A stretch of 64,000 bases of DNA from the NCBI GenBank assembly GCA_000498155.1, contig AXZN01000044.1, positions 331,430 through 395,429 of the forward strand. Direction: 5' to 3'. Below the pieces are notes generated by a model. The model was not told the DNA's origin. It was given only the letters and a program-made list of their open reading frames with translations, and did not search any database. This document shows, one piece after another, positions 11,917 to 23,431 of the stretch; position 1 is the stretch's first letter, and the number at the start of each line of letters is the position of its first letter. The translations under genes were made by a program, and so were the position numbers. The DNA is from Shiraia sp. slf14. Taxonomy: Eukaryota > Ascomycota > Dothideomycetes > Pleosporales > Shiraiaceae.

Positions 11917-13257
11917 ATGACGCCCTCCATGCTGCTCTTCTTCGTGAGCCTCCTTGCTTTGCTCATCTTGACAGTGGCTGAAGTGCCCGCCAATGTCCCT
12001 AAATACCAACACCAGAGCGAGCGGGATGTTCAAATGCCCGATAAAAACGATGCGAACGATCTTAGTAACTCTACGGTCCATGGCTTTGAACGACGGTGGT
12101 TTGGGCCAGTTCCTTTGCAAGCTGACGACCGCATGTGGAATGGTTATGTCTGTAAAGGACGAAAGCTTTTGCTCCAAATGTCACTCTCCGATGCTGATGT
12201 CGCTGCAATGCTTCCAGCTCCCAAGGCCACGGTCCAGAGCGCATTCGGTTACGGTGAGTCCTTGTTCATTTATGTGAGTTGAAGTTTAAGGCTAACAGAA
12301 TCATCCTAGAGTCCCTCGCTCCATGGGGTTACCAGCTTACCAGTTACCCAGAGTCGTATCGCGATCTCAAAGCAGGCGGTCCTTGGGGTGTTGCCGGATT
12401 CTTTGACTTTCTCAAGATCTCGAGCAAGTTCACTGAGGAGGGTGGGGACTGGATGGGCAAAGTCATTCTACACTTTTCAAAGCCAATAGTGCCATGGAAA
12501 ACAACCGACCCCAATCAGATGGCAGGCTATATGGATCCGTACGACAAGCACCGTAGAGTAAGTTCCGGTATTCGAGCGAAAGACTTCGAGCTGACTCTTT
12601 TGTAGTCTACAGCTGCATTTTCCTATATTGCTGTCAACCCTCGAGCAGGAAGTAAATCACCCAATTCTTTCACTTCCTTCAACACAGACGGCTAACGTGT
12701 CAACAGTGATCATGATACAGAACACAGTCGGACCACGCGCCTCCGCCGATCGGTACTACCCCAATGGCTTCCCCGATAATGAGCTCCCCGAAATGCGACA
12801 CCTTTCCGACATGATCGGCGTGAACTGGCAATACGCACCCAGCGAGCTCCAAACCAACGTCAAATATTTCCTCTCCTTGGGTATCACCAACGAGCCTTCC
12901 CTCGCACTGATCAGCCGCGCGCTTTCTAACTTCAACGCTCAGCTGGAGGCGAATCCGAGACAGTTCCCTACTACAACTGATGAGGGTCTAGCGCTTCTTG
13001 GGTCGCCGAATGGTGCGAGTTTTGCGCATTTTCTGATTGAGCGGAAGTTCATTGTGGGCTTGAAGTCTATCAATGCTATTTGGGTGTGGGAGTGTGAATC
13101 AGACCACAAGCATCCTTGCATGATGTTTGGAGTCGTGGATGTACCTACACCTGCTCAACGGCCATCTAAGCGAGAAGAGAAGGGCAAGTACAGTGTTGTT
13201 CGTGAACATCAATTTTTTGCTGAAGGGAATGATACTGTTGTAGAGAAGTGGTCATAA
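11917..13257 (+). CDS. Unknown secreted or membrane-anchored protein
   Basis: The ATG at 11917 gives a hydrophobic leader (MLLFFVSLLALLILTVAEVP), so the product is probably secreted or type II membrane-anchored. Introns are suggested near 12254-12309, 12559-12605 and 12652-12707, each with GT/AG ends that keep the frame. The body contains WMGKVILHFSKPIVPWK, a putative conserved NPRAG turn and a C-terminal part with ASFAHFLIERKFIVGLKSI. I do not recognise the family and assign no function. At about 390 residues it is larger than the two small secreted proteins beside it. Confidence 0.6.
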
Positions 13258-13477
13258 GGCATACCTAGGTAATCTGGAAGGAGAGTGCAGTGGCATCTTG
13301 TTTGTGTCTCATACAATGAGTAGGAAGAAACTCTCAGTAAAGGTAACAGGCAATGGCGCATCTAGATGTATAACGGATAATGAGATACATGAGATATGAG
13401 ATCATGAGAAACAATTAAACGTCTATGCCCTTACCTCTACTCTCCATGACTTTCGCAGCCAATGAAAAATCACCACA

Positions 13478-13924
13478 TCACCCACCCAACTTACAAAAAT
13501 ACCACGTAGGCAGCGGCTCTTCAAACTCGCCTTCCTCTTGCTTGAACGTCACACCACCATCAGCCCCCCTTCTCACTGTAGCCCCTTCTCCCGGACTCCC
13601 AGCCCCCAGCCTAAAGTTCTCCTTACAAGCCCCCTCATCCCTACACCCATCAGCAAACATTCTAAGCCCAAATCCACCCCAGCGACACCAATACACTTAC
13701 GCAAAGAACTGGCATTCACACCTGGCATTCAGTCGATACGCATACGCATCATGCCAGGAGTTTATCTTTGGGTCAAAGTAGAAGCCTGTGCAAGTATTTG
13801 TTGTGGAGAGTCCCGCATAGGCGCTGGTGTTGCGCCAGATGAGTACCGAGCCGCATGTGTATGGGGAGGAGATGGGTGTTGCGAGAGTGGTAGGGAGGAA
13901 GTGGAGGAGTAGGGATGGGAGCAT
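13478..13924 (-). CDS. Small secreted cysteine-rich protein, unknown
   Basis: The start at 13924 gives a signal peptide (MLPSLLLHFLPTTLATP). The first exon ends in RCECQFFA; a very short intron of about 39 bases (GTAAGT to TTAG, near 13660-13698) joins an exon with MFADGCRDEGACKENF and ends at 13478. The product is about 135 residues with eight or more cysteines, within the usual range of fungal small secreted proteins. No family is recognised. The cysteine-aromatic box before the intron recalls the protein at 10481-11259, which suggests distant relationship but is weak evidence. Confidence 0.6.
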
Positions 13925-14695
13925 TGTTGGTGAGTTGGTGAAAACAGAGGGAAATCTTGTAGGATGAAGTAGAAATGATTAGTAGTTGAAGCGGGTGTTT
14001 GAATGGGAGGGGGTGCTTTGTATAGGTATTCAAGTGGAAGACTTGACGAGATTGATGATTCGGACTGTTTTGTTTAGTTGTAGGCTCCTAAATTCACGTG
14101 TGCTTATGTTTGTCTCAGTGCCTTGCTTTTGTACTCGTAGTCGTACGATCAGGTCGTTTAGTTTGAATACAGGTTAATGGGTTCGATCGATTACCGAGTT
14201 AGGATGGTGGTGCAATCTAGTAGAGCGGTGTTGACGTGGTTGTATACAGTGATGTGACTGATTATTCGTGCTAAGTTACCTGTACTACAGAGGCCATGTT
14301 GCTGGTGCAAGTTTGCTTGTACTCGCGCTTGTCACGTTTACTTCCCATATACTCCCGCCATACATTGTTTGTTCTATTTATATTGGTAATGATTTGATGA
14401 TATGGTAGTAGCGGTGAAGAAGTGAAGAAGTGGCTGTAGAGAGGTAACTAGAAGCTGAGCATAATGAACTAGTATGTTTCACATAGAGCTTGAGGCTTCG
14501 TTTTTCAAAAGATACTTGAAGCACAACTAGTGTTGAGTGATACAGGTATTGCTGTGCATCGCCTAACCATTGATTATGCGGTAAAACGACCACATAAATA
14601 CCCGTGATTAGCAAATGTGCTATTGTAGTGTTTAAGCCTTTACATGCGCACAACAGAAATCCCTCTTGATTTTTAAGTTGCAAAAACCACGTTCC
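13925..14695. other. Intergenic, no gene supported
   Basis: About 770 bases. A minus frame at 14378-14683 has no recognisable motif. Nothing else stands out. Confidence 0.35.
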
Positions 14696-15463
14696 TCAAA
14701 CTGTCTCTATGGCAGGGCGTTTTGGCTGCTCTACACTGCTACCTGGCTTTAGCAGTACTTTGAATAGCTTATCCATTACAGCCAACACGTTTTGTTCCAT
14801 GCTCCACTCCAAAAATTGCTGACTTGATAACTTCCTTGAGGGGATGGATGTATCTTTAGCTGCAACCTCCTGCCCTGTGAAACCCATAACGAGTTCCATG
14901 AAAGATTTCAGATCATTCCTTTGAATAACACTCTCTTCCCACAGCTTTTCTTGGGCCATCTCATCTAGAGGGTCTAATCTTTGAATTATATCATTGAATG
15001 CACGTCGACCCAGAGGACGCCGTACCAACGGATTGTCCTGCAAAGGGTAAGGCATTCGGACTAGAACCGCTAAGAGGTTTTCGTGCTTGACTGGCCCCGA
15101 GGCGGCACTAGGATTTGCTAGAGCTTCGAAGATGTACAAAAGCTGATCGCGAATGCTATGATGAGGCTCTCTGTATTTCTGCAAGAAAAACCGAGGACCA
15201 CGCGTGAGGAATATAATGGCCCGGAGAAGTGCAGAGCGCGTTAGGAGGACTGGTTTCGAGAAAGGAAATCGGGCATACGCGCGAATCAGATCCCCCAAAC
15301 ATAGTTGCGCAGATCTTATTAGAGAAGCCTGAGTGGGGTGAGATTGCGCAAGGAACTGAATCAGATCCGATACGTCAATTTCGCCGTCGTCGGTTTGCCG
15401 AAATGTGGCAATCGTTGCATCGAAACCAGCGACTTCAGAGGGCAGTAGCAAGTTGTTAGCCAC
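14696..15463 (-). CDS. Conserved-looking protein of unknown function
   Basis: A single uninterrupted minus-strand frame of 255 codons runs from ATG 15463 to 14696. It is largely helical by composition (DLIRAYARFPFSKPVLLTRSA, DQLLYIFEAL, DDIIQRL-type segments), acidic near the N-terminus, and has no signal peptide, membrane segment or cofactor motif that I can see. The length and even codon use suggest a real gene. I do not recognise the family. It lies just outside the regulator at the left edge of the NR-PKS cluster, and nothing ties it to that pathway. Confidence 0.55.
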   Translation of the reverse strand: MANNLLLPSEVAGFDATIATFRQTDDGEIDVSDLIQFLAQSHPTQASLIRSAQLCLGDLIRAYARFPFSKPVLLTRSALLRAIIFLTRGPRFFLQKYREPHHSIRDQLLYIFEALANPSAASGPVKHENLLAVLVRMPYPLQDNPLVRRPLGRRAFNDIIQRLDPLDEMAQEKLWEESVIQRNDLKSFMELVMGFTGQEVAAKDTSIPSRKLSSQQFLEWSMEQNVLAVMDKLFKVLLKPGSSVEQPKRPAIETV

Positions 15464-15983
15464 ATATTGTTCTTCATGACCTTCTACACCTACTTCTAAT
15501 ATGTACTCATATACTTGGTCTAGAGAACATTAATACACATTGACGCCTCTCTTTTGCACTAAATATCAACCCATGCATAAGTACATGCCGACAGTTGTAG
15601 TTGCCAGCCAATTCTTTTCCGCGACCTGCGTTCTCCGGACATTAATTATACGCCTCAAGCTCAATTGATAAGCTATCAAACATAGTATATTGATTATTCC
15701 ATTCATCCTTTGAGTAGTGGTCGACTGGAGCGAATTGTTGTTTTCATGACGGATAGAGAACAGAAGGTTTTTATTATGAGCGCAGGGTAAATAGGTATAT
15801 ATCTCTCGAATGTTTGCTGCCTGGTTTATTGTCTCTCTGGCGTGTGGCGGAGCAAGTCAGCATGATCAGGCTGTGCCAAGTTAGATTGCGGCGTAGTTAC
15901 TACAATAGCAAGCAACGAAAAAGAGGAACAAGCGAGCATGATTTCAGAGAGTCGCGGTATGAAAGGTCTTCTAAGCCGAGGAT
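15464..15983. other. Intergenic, left border of the NR-PKS cluster
   Basis: About 520 bases between the unknown gene and the 3' end of the Zn2Cys6 regulator. No gene is supportable. AT-rich with no clear repeat. Confidence 0.35.
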
Positions 15984-17803
15984 TTATGTTGTTCCATCCA
16001 GAAAAGCATCCAGGAAAGTCATGTCAATGGTTTGCGACATCCAGCGCTCATCCCGCAAGTCTAGGAGCAAAGGATCGGCCAAGTCTACTGCGCCACTCGT
16101 CTGAGAACCCCAAGGTTCTGCTGAAACTCCCGCATCCAATCCTTTTATCTCGTACGCAGCCTCAGGCTCACTCAGCCGCACAATACGCATGCCGCCAAAA
16201 TAGGGAATGAAGATATGCTCGTCTTTCTCAGGGGTAGGATTCAGATTGGCGTCAACAAGACTTTTAGCAGGGTGATCGTTTGGCTCGTCTTGGATGCTAA
16301 CATAGGATTTGTCTTTTGGTCTGCTGGTGTTATTCCTCACTTGCAAGTCCAGCAATCGATGCAAAACATTGGCGCTTTGCGCGCAAAGTGTATTGCCGCT
16401 GGAGAGGCTTACATTCTGCATTGCTTCAAGCGCTTTTTCCATCATACCTCGATCGCCTGGTGCCTGGTGTGAGAGTAGATTGTCTACTTGTGAGGAGATC
16501 GCATCTTGTTTTGGAGCCTGACTACAACGACTGCTAGTGCCGACATGAGCCAGCACAAGTGCGATGGCTGCCATGAGACCTAAGAAATTCGCGAAGCGAC
16601 AGCTGGAAGCTGCACGGATGAAATCTCGCAGGAGAACAAAACGGGGGAGGACCTCGCGGGAGGACTGGGCGCATGCTAATCGTGCCATTTCTGACCGCTG
16701 TATGTCTTTCTCGTTCCCAGCCAACATGTAAGGAACTCTCGAGAATGGTTGTGATTGTCTCGGACCAAATGAAGCCCCATAGACTGCGCCAGGACCATTG
16801 CCCTTCGCACGGCCATCCAGCTCAGCCTCAAGCGACCGCTGTTGCACTGGTACAGACTCTCGAGAACAACTGCTTCTAAACTTTCGATGCTGCCAAGGAG
16901 GTCGTCTTGTCGTGTTACAAGGCTCATGGCGGCTTCCGCACAACGTTCCGTCAGTATTGTAGCTGGCTCAGTCAAACATGCCAGTTCGGGATACATATTC
17001 GATTGCATTTCCTGTAAAGAAATAGCAAGCTGAAACATGTACCTTGCTATTAGGACAGGCTCTGACGTAATGGAAGGTGGCTCCAGCAGAACTCCATATG
17101 TAGCTGGTATGCCGGCACTGCGCAAGGTACTGTAGGATCTAGTGATGTGAAGCGTGGAAAGTATGGGGCGACGTTGACTGGCCTTGCGTAGTAATTGAAT
17201 GTCTTGTGGACATGGAAGATAATCATGGAGGGCTTTAGATAGATCTTGTTGTCTGGCCGATCCAGTGCATTCAGAGAGGGAAGTAACAAGGCTCTTCGCC
17301 GCTTCTGGCGTGGACGTAACAGCTTGAGTCGTTGGGTTGAAAAGTACTGCCGATGAGAGCGTCGATTGCGGAGTTGGACTTGAGATCAAACTTCCCACAG
17401 ATTTCGCATCAAACCGCCCTTGAATATGGCTTTGACTCTGAATTTGGGATGAAAGTTGTGCGACAATTTGCTCGATACGCTGCATGCGTGTGGCCGTAGC
17501 GGTAGCAGTGCTTGACTGCAAAGTCTCATTGTCAGCGAATCGCTGGCTCACACACTTGGTGCCACGGCGTAAACAGCCAGCACATATTTCGCCATCCTCA
17601 TAGAAGCATTTTTCTTTGCGTCGCCTGCATGCCCAACAGCTGTGGGTGCCTTTGCGCACAGTTCGCTTTCGTTTCCTGACATGATCATCATTGTTGTCCT
17701 TTGGCTCATCCTGAAAACCGCTGTTAGCATCGATCATGCTGAATGATAAGCCAGAAATGCTTTTCGTTGTAACTCTTGTGGGCCCTCGGGGTTTTTTTCT
17801 CAC
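15984..17803 (-). CDS. Zn2Cys6 transcription factor, probably lacking its middle homology region
   Basis: The N-terminus holds a zinc binuclear cluster (CWACRRRKEKC, then CAGCLRRGTKC; spacing Cx2Cx6Cx7Cx2Cx6C) preceded by a basic stretch. It continues with a fungal-TF region including ELACLTEP, a DDLLGSIESLEAVVLESLYQ segment and RRAMVLAQSMGLHL. The C-terminal part (SSREVLPRFVLLRDF, FLGLMAAIALVLAHV) belongs to the same family, which is common in polyketide clusters. About 130-150 residues that family members carry between these parts, including the RxxxxDRxLxLxLGLP stretch, are absent, and the two halves are in different frames near 16700-16780. A 68-base intron could join them, or this is a deletion scar. 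It is divergent from the MFS gene and is the probable local regulator if functional. Confidence 0.75.
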
Positions 17804-17876
17804 GTTGTCAATGAAGAAGAAGACATGGTAGGGATTCGATCAACTACGAAGTGCCAAGAAGTAAGCATGATTGCTT

Positions 17877-17897
17877 CGTCCGGCCGGCCGGCGGACG
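17877..17897. promoter_or_regulatory. CCGGCCGG palindromic site (copy 1)
   Basis: Two overlapping CCGGCCGG units (17880-17887 and 17884-17891) lie between inverted arms CGTCCG and CGGACG. It sits about 75 bases upstream of the regulator start and about 290 upstream of the MFS start. Confidence 0.5.
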
Positions 17898-18030
17898 AAC
17901 ACAAGACCAGTTCCACATTTGTAGAAAGCCTGATAGGTACATAGTGTGTTTGTCTTTGTTTACGCAAACAATACCTAGCTTTGCGGTTCTTACAAGACTT
18001 GTGCCCACTTCACTCTTGTCTAGCCGGTCT

Positions 18031-18038
18031 CCGGCCGG
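18031..18038. promoter_or_regulatory. CCGGCCGG site (copy 2)
   Basis: An exact CCGGCCGG octamer embedded in CTCCGGCCGGGG, 150 bases upstream of the MFS start. Confidence 0.45.
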
Positions 18039-18187
18039 GGCTGCACCGAATTAATTTGAAGCCGTTGGACGGCCATAGGTGAAACAGACATAGATGTACG
18101 TACGGAAATATAAAGCAGCGCTCCCCTAGAGTAAGAGTTTCCAACCTCCAGAAACCAATCTACCTTCATAAAAAAAAAACATTTATT

Positions 18188-19974
18188 ATGGCTCATCAAG
18201 AAAAGGCCGAGCGCGAGATATCGCAAACTGACTCGAACGACGAAATCCAATATGTCGGTCGATGTAAACTTGCCGCCATCATGTTAACGATTAATTTGAG
18301 CACCATGGTTGCAGCGCTGGATCTAGTACGAAACCGCAGGCCTGATAGATTGATTCATACTGACCGAAGTTCACTCCAGGGTATTGTAGCCACAGCTATC
18401 CCTGCCATCACCAAAGATTTCCAGTCCCTCAATCAGATCGCTTGGTATGGTGCGGCCTGCTTCATTCTCGTTGGAGCCACGAGTGCTATGTGGGGAAAAC
18501 TGTTCACATACTTCCCAGCCCCTATTGTTTACATGAGCGCCCTTGTACTGTACTTAGTCGGAAGTGTCGTCGCTGCCTCAGCACCAACTCCCATAGCTCT
18601 GATCGTTGGGCGAGCCATTCAAGGTTGGGGCTGCTCGGGAACGCTGAGTGGCTCTGTCTTGATCATCAACTTCACTGCTGCGCCTAAAAAACGGCCCGTG
18701 TTGATTGGTACTTGGATGGGCGTTTTTATGACTGCTACTGTCATAGGTCCGCTCCTGGGCGGCGTCTTCACGCTTAGTATGCGTTTATAAATTCTCACAT
18801 GTGATTACAAGGTGCTTTTGGATCAATCTTCCCGTCGGCGGCCTGGCCTTGGTTCTGCAACTCCTGTTTCTCCGCATCCCAAAACAAATCAAGCCGACGA
18901 CTGCAACGTGGAAAGAGGTTCTGCTACAACTTGATTTATCGGGGTTTATCATCCTTACTGCCTCCTTGGTCTGCTTTACCCTGGCGCTTGAGTGGGGAGG
19001 ATTGACAAAATCCTGGGCCAACAGCGACGTTGTAGCCACTCTCGTCATGTGGCTCGTCTTAACAATTGGCTTCGTCGTGAATGAATGGGCTCTCGGCCTG
19101 AGAGCCATGATGCCGCTCCATCTACTCAAGAAGCGCATGACTTGGGCCAGCTGTCTATACGCCTGGATGTAAGTTTTGAGCCTTTGAGAAGGTTTGTTTG
19201 TCATACGAAGGAATGGTAGTACTGATGTTATTTAGTGCAAACTGCGCCAACTTCCAAGTACTTTTCTACTTGCCTATCTACTTCCAATCAGTCAAAGGCG
19301 ATTCGGCTATCATGAGCGGCGTATATACTCTTCCCTTCGTGTGCTTCTACGCATTGGGCTCGATGCTCAGCGGCGCATGGGTTGGCAAGACGAGGCTGCC
19401 AATTGCTGTCGAAATTGTTAGTCCATTGCTAGCCCTGGTTGGCACTATCCTCCTTTTCTACATGGATGTCGACTCAGCCAAAGCCTGGTATATTGGTGCA
19501 CAAATCCCGTTCGGATTAGGAATCGGCCTTGGCAGTCAAGCCCCTGTGACCGCTCTCCAGGCACTAGCCAAGCCATCAGAGGTTGCAGCAACTATGGGTA
19601 TCATTTTCAGTGAGTTAAATGATCAAGGACTTGTGTTGTATAATTACTAATTGAGAATAGCATTCCAAACCATCAGCGGTGCCTACTTCAATACAGCAGC
19701 GCAATCCATATTCGAAAACACAATATTTCAAAAGGTTGCATCAGCAGCTCCAGATATAGACCCGAAAGCCATCAGTGAGGCTGGTGCAGCGGGGATCTTC
19801 AAGACGTTCAGCGGACAACACCTCACCTTCGTTCTGGAAGCATACATGGCTGGCATAAAAAATGTCTTCGCTTTTGCCATTGCGGGAGCGGCCGCAACTG
19901 TGCTTGTTGCGTTTCTGATTCCTCCAACAAGGCTGCCAGCTCATGAGGGAAAGGTGATTGATGGAGGGATTTAA
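18188..19974 (+). CDS. MFS drug/toxin exporter (DHA14-like)
   Basis: The ATG at 18188 leads to MLTINLSTMVAALDL, which joins across a 54-base intron (18326-18379) to GIVATAIPAI, the standard first helix and loop of DHA14 exporters. Later motifs include GRAIQGWGCSGT (motif C-like region), GPLLGG, CFWINLPVGG and SVKGDSAIMSGVYTLPF. Further introns fit at about 19169-19235 and 19610-19660. The join near 18780-18812 is not clean: the expected SWRW residues before CFWINLP are missing and canonical GT-AG splicing does not keep the frame. Family members such as AflT export mycotoxins or metabolites; here it probably exports the NR-PKS product. Confidence 0.85.
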
Positions 19975-22177
19975 GACCAAACCCGCTCCTTACGAGGAGA
20001 AAGCGGATAGTCAGCGTGAAGCTTTATGGTCAAGTGACAGTGTTGTTGTGTCATTGATACAACATACACGGTCTAATATGAAGTCACGATTCACATTGAT
20101 TTCCGCCAAAAATTCGAGTCTCTCGTTTACGGTGAATGAGGGATTTGTTTTAGTCATTGAACTTCACTACATGGCTTTAGGGATATATTACTGGCGTGCA
20201 TATGGTTATGTGTCTTGATATAGCTTTGAAGGCCTCTTTTTCTGAATTCATTAACAGCCGTGAAGCCACCCACTCCTTACCTTCCATTTCAATTTTACTT
20301 TCCTTTAATAACTTTGGCAGATTTACAGTGCTCTTTATTCATGTATCCATTGTCACTATCATGTGTATTCACAGTCGACGCGGGTGTCTCTCTAGGCCCT
20401 TATCGCCTTCCTGACTTCCCATCAGCCCACCCTTAAAGTGAAGGAACATTCTACCTCAGCTCATGAGCAGCAAAACATGATTATGGCTAGTCATTGAAGG
20501 CCATACTTGAAATTCACACGTTCGAGCGCACTTATCGGTCGTATATGCAGGCGATCATTCTTGAACATTTTTATGTTAATCCGCACCTATATAACGAGCC
20601 ACTGATGGAGGGAAAAGAAATATGAAATGCCATATGGCAGTGTGGTCTAGTTTTACCAAAAGTAGAGTAACATGGCCGGCATATCACTTGTAGCACATCA
20701 TATTTGCCTACATCTAACTTACTGCACATTGATGATTTGAAAACTCTGCGCAAGGTCTAATTGGCACATAAGAAAGCAACGCGGGAATTGGTTGTCAATA
20801 TCATGATTATGATGATGATGACCACTGATAACCACGAGCAAGGCAATGATATGTCATCATACAAGTCCTAGAGGCGAAACTCAAGCGACTTGTAGTGACG
20901 CATAACGGGGATATAATGATCGAACCCAGTCGGGACCGACTTGATGCACCTCCAGTTACAGGTTAACAGTATACTGGTAATTTGATCCTTTGCATTGCAA
21001 CTCCAGCATAATCACCAATCGCATGGCCTAGTCTGACGTTCTTTCACCTGTGGGTCGGATTCAAACTGAGACCTTACAGTGTGTTACTGGGACAGGTCGC
21101 CAAGGCCAGGTTCCGAGTCAGCTGATCGCTTTCTGAAAATGCGGAATATCTTGAGGATGGAGCTGATAAGGTCTGTACTATTGTAATTCATGACGGCTCA
21201 ATACTTACAGCAAGTTCAGTCGTTATTGCACATGCATTTCGGTCACTGTTCGAACCACTGATCATTGGAAAGTAAGTGCCCATGAGCTCCAGTGGCATGC
21301 CGGTGCACCGGAATAATTTTTCGTTTACACTAGCGCTTGAACGGTAGGCAATAAGCAAGAGACGGGGAGGCGTTGTAGGAGCCGGTGGCAGGGGCAAATA
21401 AGCACTGCCTCGGTCATGCCATGCATCTGGAAGTGTTTGTTCAGTCCTGCAGTAACTGTTTGGGGGTTTACGCCCCGCGATCAATCAGTTCCATCCGGTG
21501 TAATAGCTCCAGTTTAGTTCTGGAACGCGGTAATCGACCTAAAAAATGTCACCTATGTGCTTGAAAGGCGACTAGACGGAGGTCCTGCTGCAGTTGCCTT
21601 GATACGTGGTCCATTGGCCTCTGGTGTGGCGTGTTCGTCGGTCCGATTCGACGTGAGTCCAGGAGTGCGTGTCGTGACCGTGCCGCACTCCAACATGACA
21701 ATATCTGTGGGTATGGGGTGGGGGTAAAATGGCATAACTTGGGCCGCCATTAGTGTCGGTATCCTGCTCGGTGGGGCAAAGGGCGTAATGCAGCTACTAC
21801 GCTATCCGCGCGTAAGTTGCGCGAAGGATGATGTTCCTCAACCCACTCTTTCTCGGTTACCACAAACTAAGCCGGGATCGAGAAAGGGCGGATGCAGGCT
21901 TTGGTCTTCATATCCAGAGCACGCCTTGCTTTGGATGCCGACTATCATTTGAACCAGTATTTTCAAGTTGCTGACGGCCGAGTATGACCCCGAGGCATCT
22001 GTGCAGGAAGCAGTGCATGATGTAGGTGACAGACCCTGAGAGCGAATCTAAGCATGATACATACATGCTGCCAAGTGTAGACTACTGTACCACTCTTCAC
22101 ATGCAATGAGAAGCGTCTACATCTTTTCTGAGGAGATATGCATTGACAATCAATTCATGAGGATGCTTTCCCAGTAT
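19975..22177. other. Long intergenic gap inside the cluster, no gene supported
   Basis: About 2.2 kb between the convergent 3' ends of the MFS and AflS-like genes. Short frames at 21188-21484 and 21553-21750 (minus) show no motifs. It could hold a decayed gene, but no protein similarity is visible to me. Confidence 0.4.
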
Positions 22178-23431
22178 TCATAAAGTTACAATGCTAACCT
22201 CGAACGCTACAGTAGGGTAGCTGTCTGACATTTCTTTGGTGCAAACTGTAAGACGCAAACTTGCATCTTGAACAGTGCTTACCAGCTGCTCTATCTGTTC
22301 CATGGTTATGGCGTGCTTATCCATCGTCGTTTGCATCAAAAGCAGGTCGTATGTGCGAGCCGCTACCTCAGCTTTACTATCCGCCTTCGCGCAGCCGACT
22401 AATCCATTGGCCACGAGAACGAGCTTTGAGTATCTATTCTGACGTAAGATTTCGAAATGAATCCACAAAATTTGAGTCGTTTGCGAAAGTACGTCAGATG
22501 GTGTAACCAATATGGAAGGTGATGGCAAATGAACGATGTATAACGCTGCGTCTGTAATACGTTGCGCAGTCATAGGGACACAATGCTGGATAATCATATG
22601 ATCCAATATAGAGCCATTCTCATTGCTTTCGTGAGGTAGCTCGAGGTTCGTCGCTGGTAGTTGAGTTACAAAGTATAATTGGGGATGTCGGCGGGCGATT
22701 TCCCAAGCTATGGCTTCAGAATCGCAGCAAACCTGCACAACAGTCACGTTGTCGGAACATAATTTCCCTATCCAAAGCTCCAAGAGATCGGCGATAATGT
22801 TTTCACTAAGTAAGACCTGCCGGAGAATTTGGCGTTGGAAGGCATTTGCCTGGCGTTTCAATTTTGGTTGGTAGCGGTGGGGATTGAATGGAATTCTCAT
22901 ACCCGGACCAGGACCCGATAACACAATGTCGCTTCCATGGCGTGCCTGACCCTGCAGTTGCGTAGTGAGTGGTGTGTTCAGCGTTGTACTAAATACCGCG
23001 TCACCGAAGAACAGGACTGCGTCAGAGAGAGACATTCTAAGCAGATATTGACGGGATAGCTCGGTATGAGCCACATAATCAGGTTGAGGCTCCCAGAGAA
23101 ATCCTGAGGTTGCCGTGAAGCGAATGACACGGCTCAGTTCAGATACTGATACGCAAATCATATCTGCTACGCTTTGGAATGGGACTGCTTCGTAAACAGG
23201 GATGCAGGAAAGTGTTTGCGATTTTATGAGCCAGTGTAAGCTGGCCAACAGCTGCGTCTGTGCTCTGTGGGGTCAATTTGACAAACGAAATTTTGGGAGT
23301 TGGTTTAAAGGAACGCATACCTGGCTCACAAGTGTGTGTAGAAGGTTTTCGGCATCGTGTGGCTCGGCACTATTGACTGGCAACACCTGGCCCGCCAGAT
23401 CTCTGGCAGAGGGGGAAAAGAGCTCGGTCAT
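22178..23431 (-). CDS. AflS/AflJ-like pathway co-regulator
   Basis: Exon 1 runs from ATG 23431 to 23321 (37 codons, MTELFSPSARDLAGQVLPVN...). An intron with the donor GTATGC ends at CACAG, and exon 2 continues TQLLASLHWLIKSQTLSCIP to the stop at 22178. The exon 2 start, the VPFQSVADMICVSVSELSRVIRF segment and the methyltransferase-like fold without a glycine-rich SAM loop match AflS (AflJ), MdpA and their relatives. These proteins bind AflR and increase transcription of aflatoxin or anthraquinone genes. The gene is divergent from the AflR-like gene, exactly the aflS/aflR arrangement. About 390 residues. Confidence 0.85.

Larger units (their letters stand above)
17804..18187. promoter_or_regulatory. 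Divergent promoter of the Zn2Cys6 regulator and MFS exporter
   Basis: This 384-base divergent region carries two GC-rich palindromic sites in otherwise AT-balanced DNA. One spans 17877-17897, with arms CGTCCG and CGGACG around overlapping CCGGCCGG units. The second CCGGCCGG is at 18031-18038. Such CGG/CCG arrays are typical targets of Zn2Cys6 factors. A poly-A run lies at 18171-18179 just before the MFS start. Confidence 0.55.

Noticed and set aside
20920..21110. tRNA-like T-loop sequences (GGTTCGATC-like on the minus strand)
   Set aside because: No matching acceptor stem, D-arm or anticodon arm could be paired around them.
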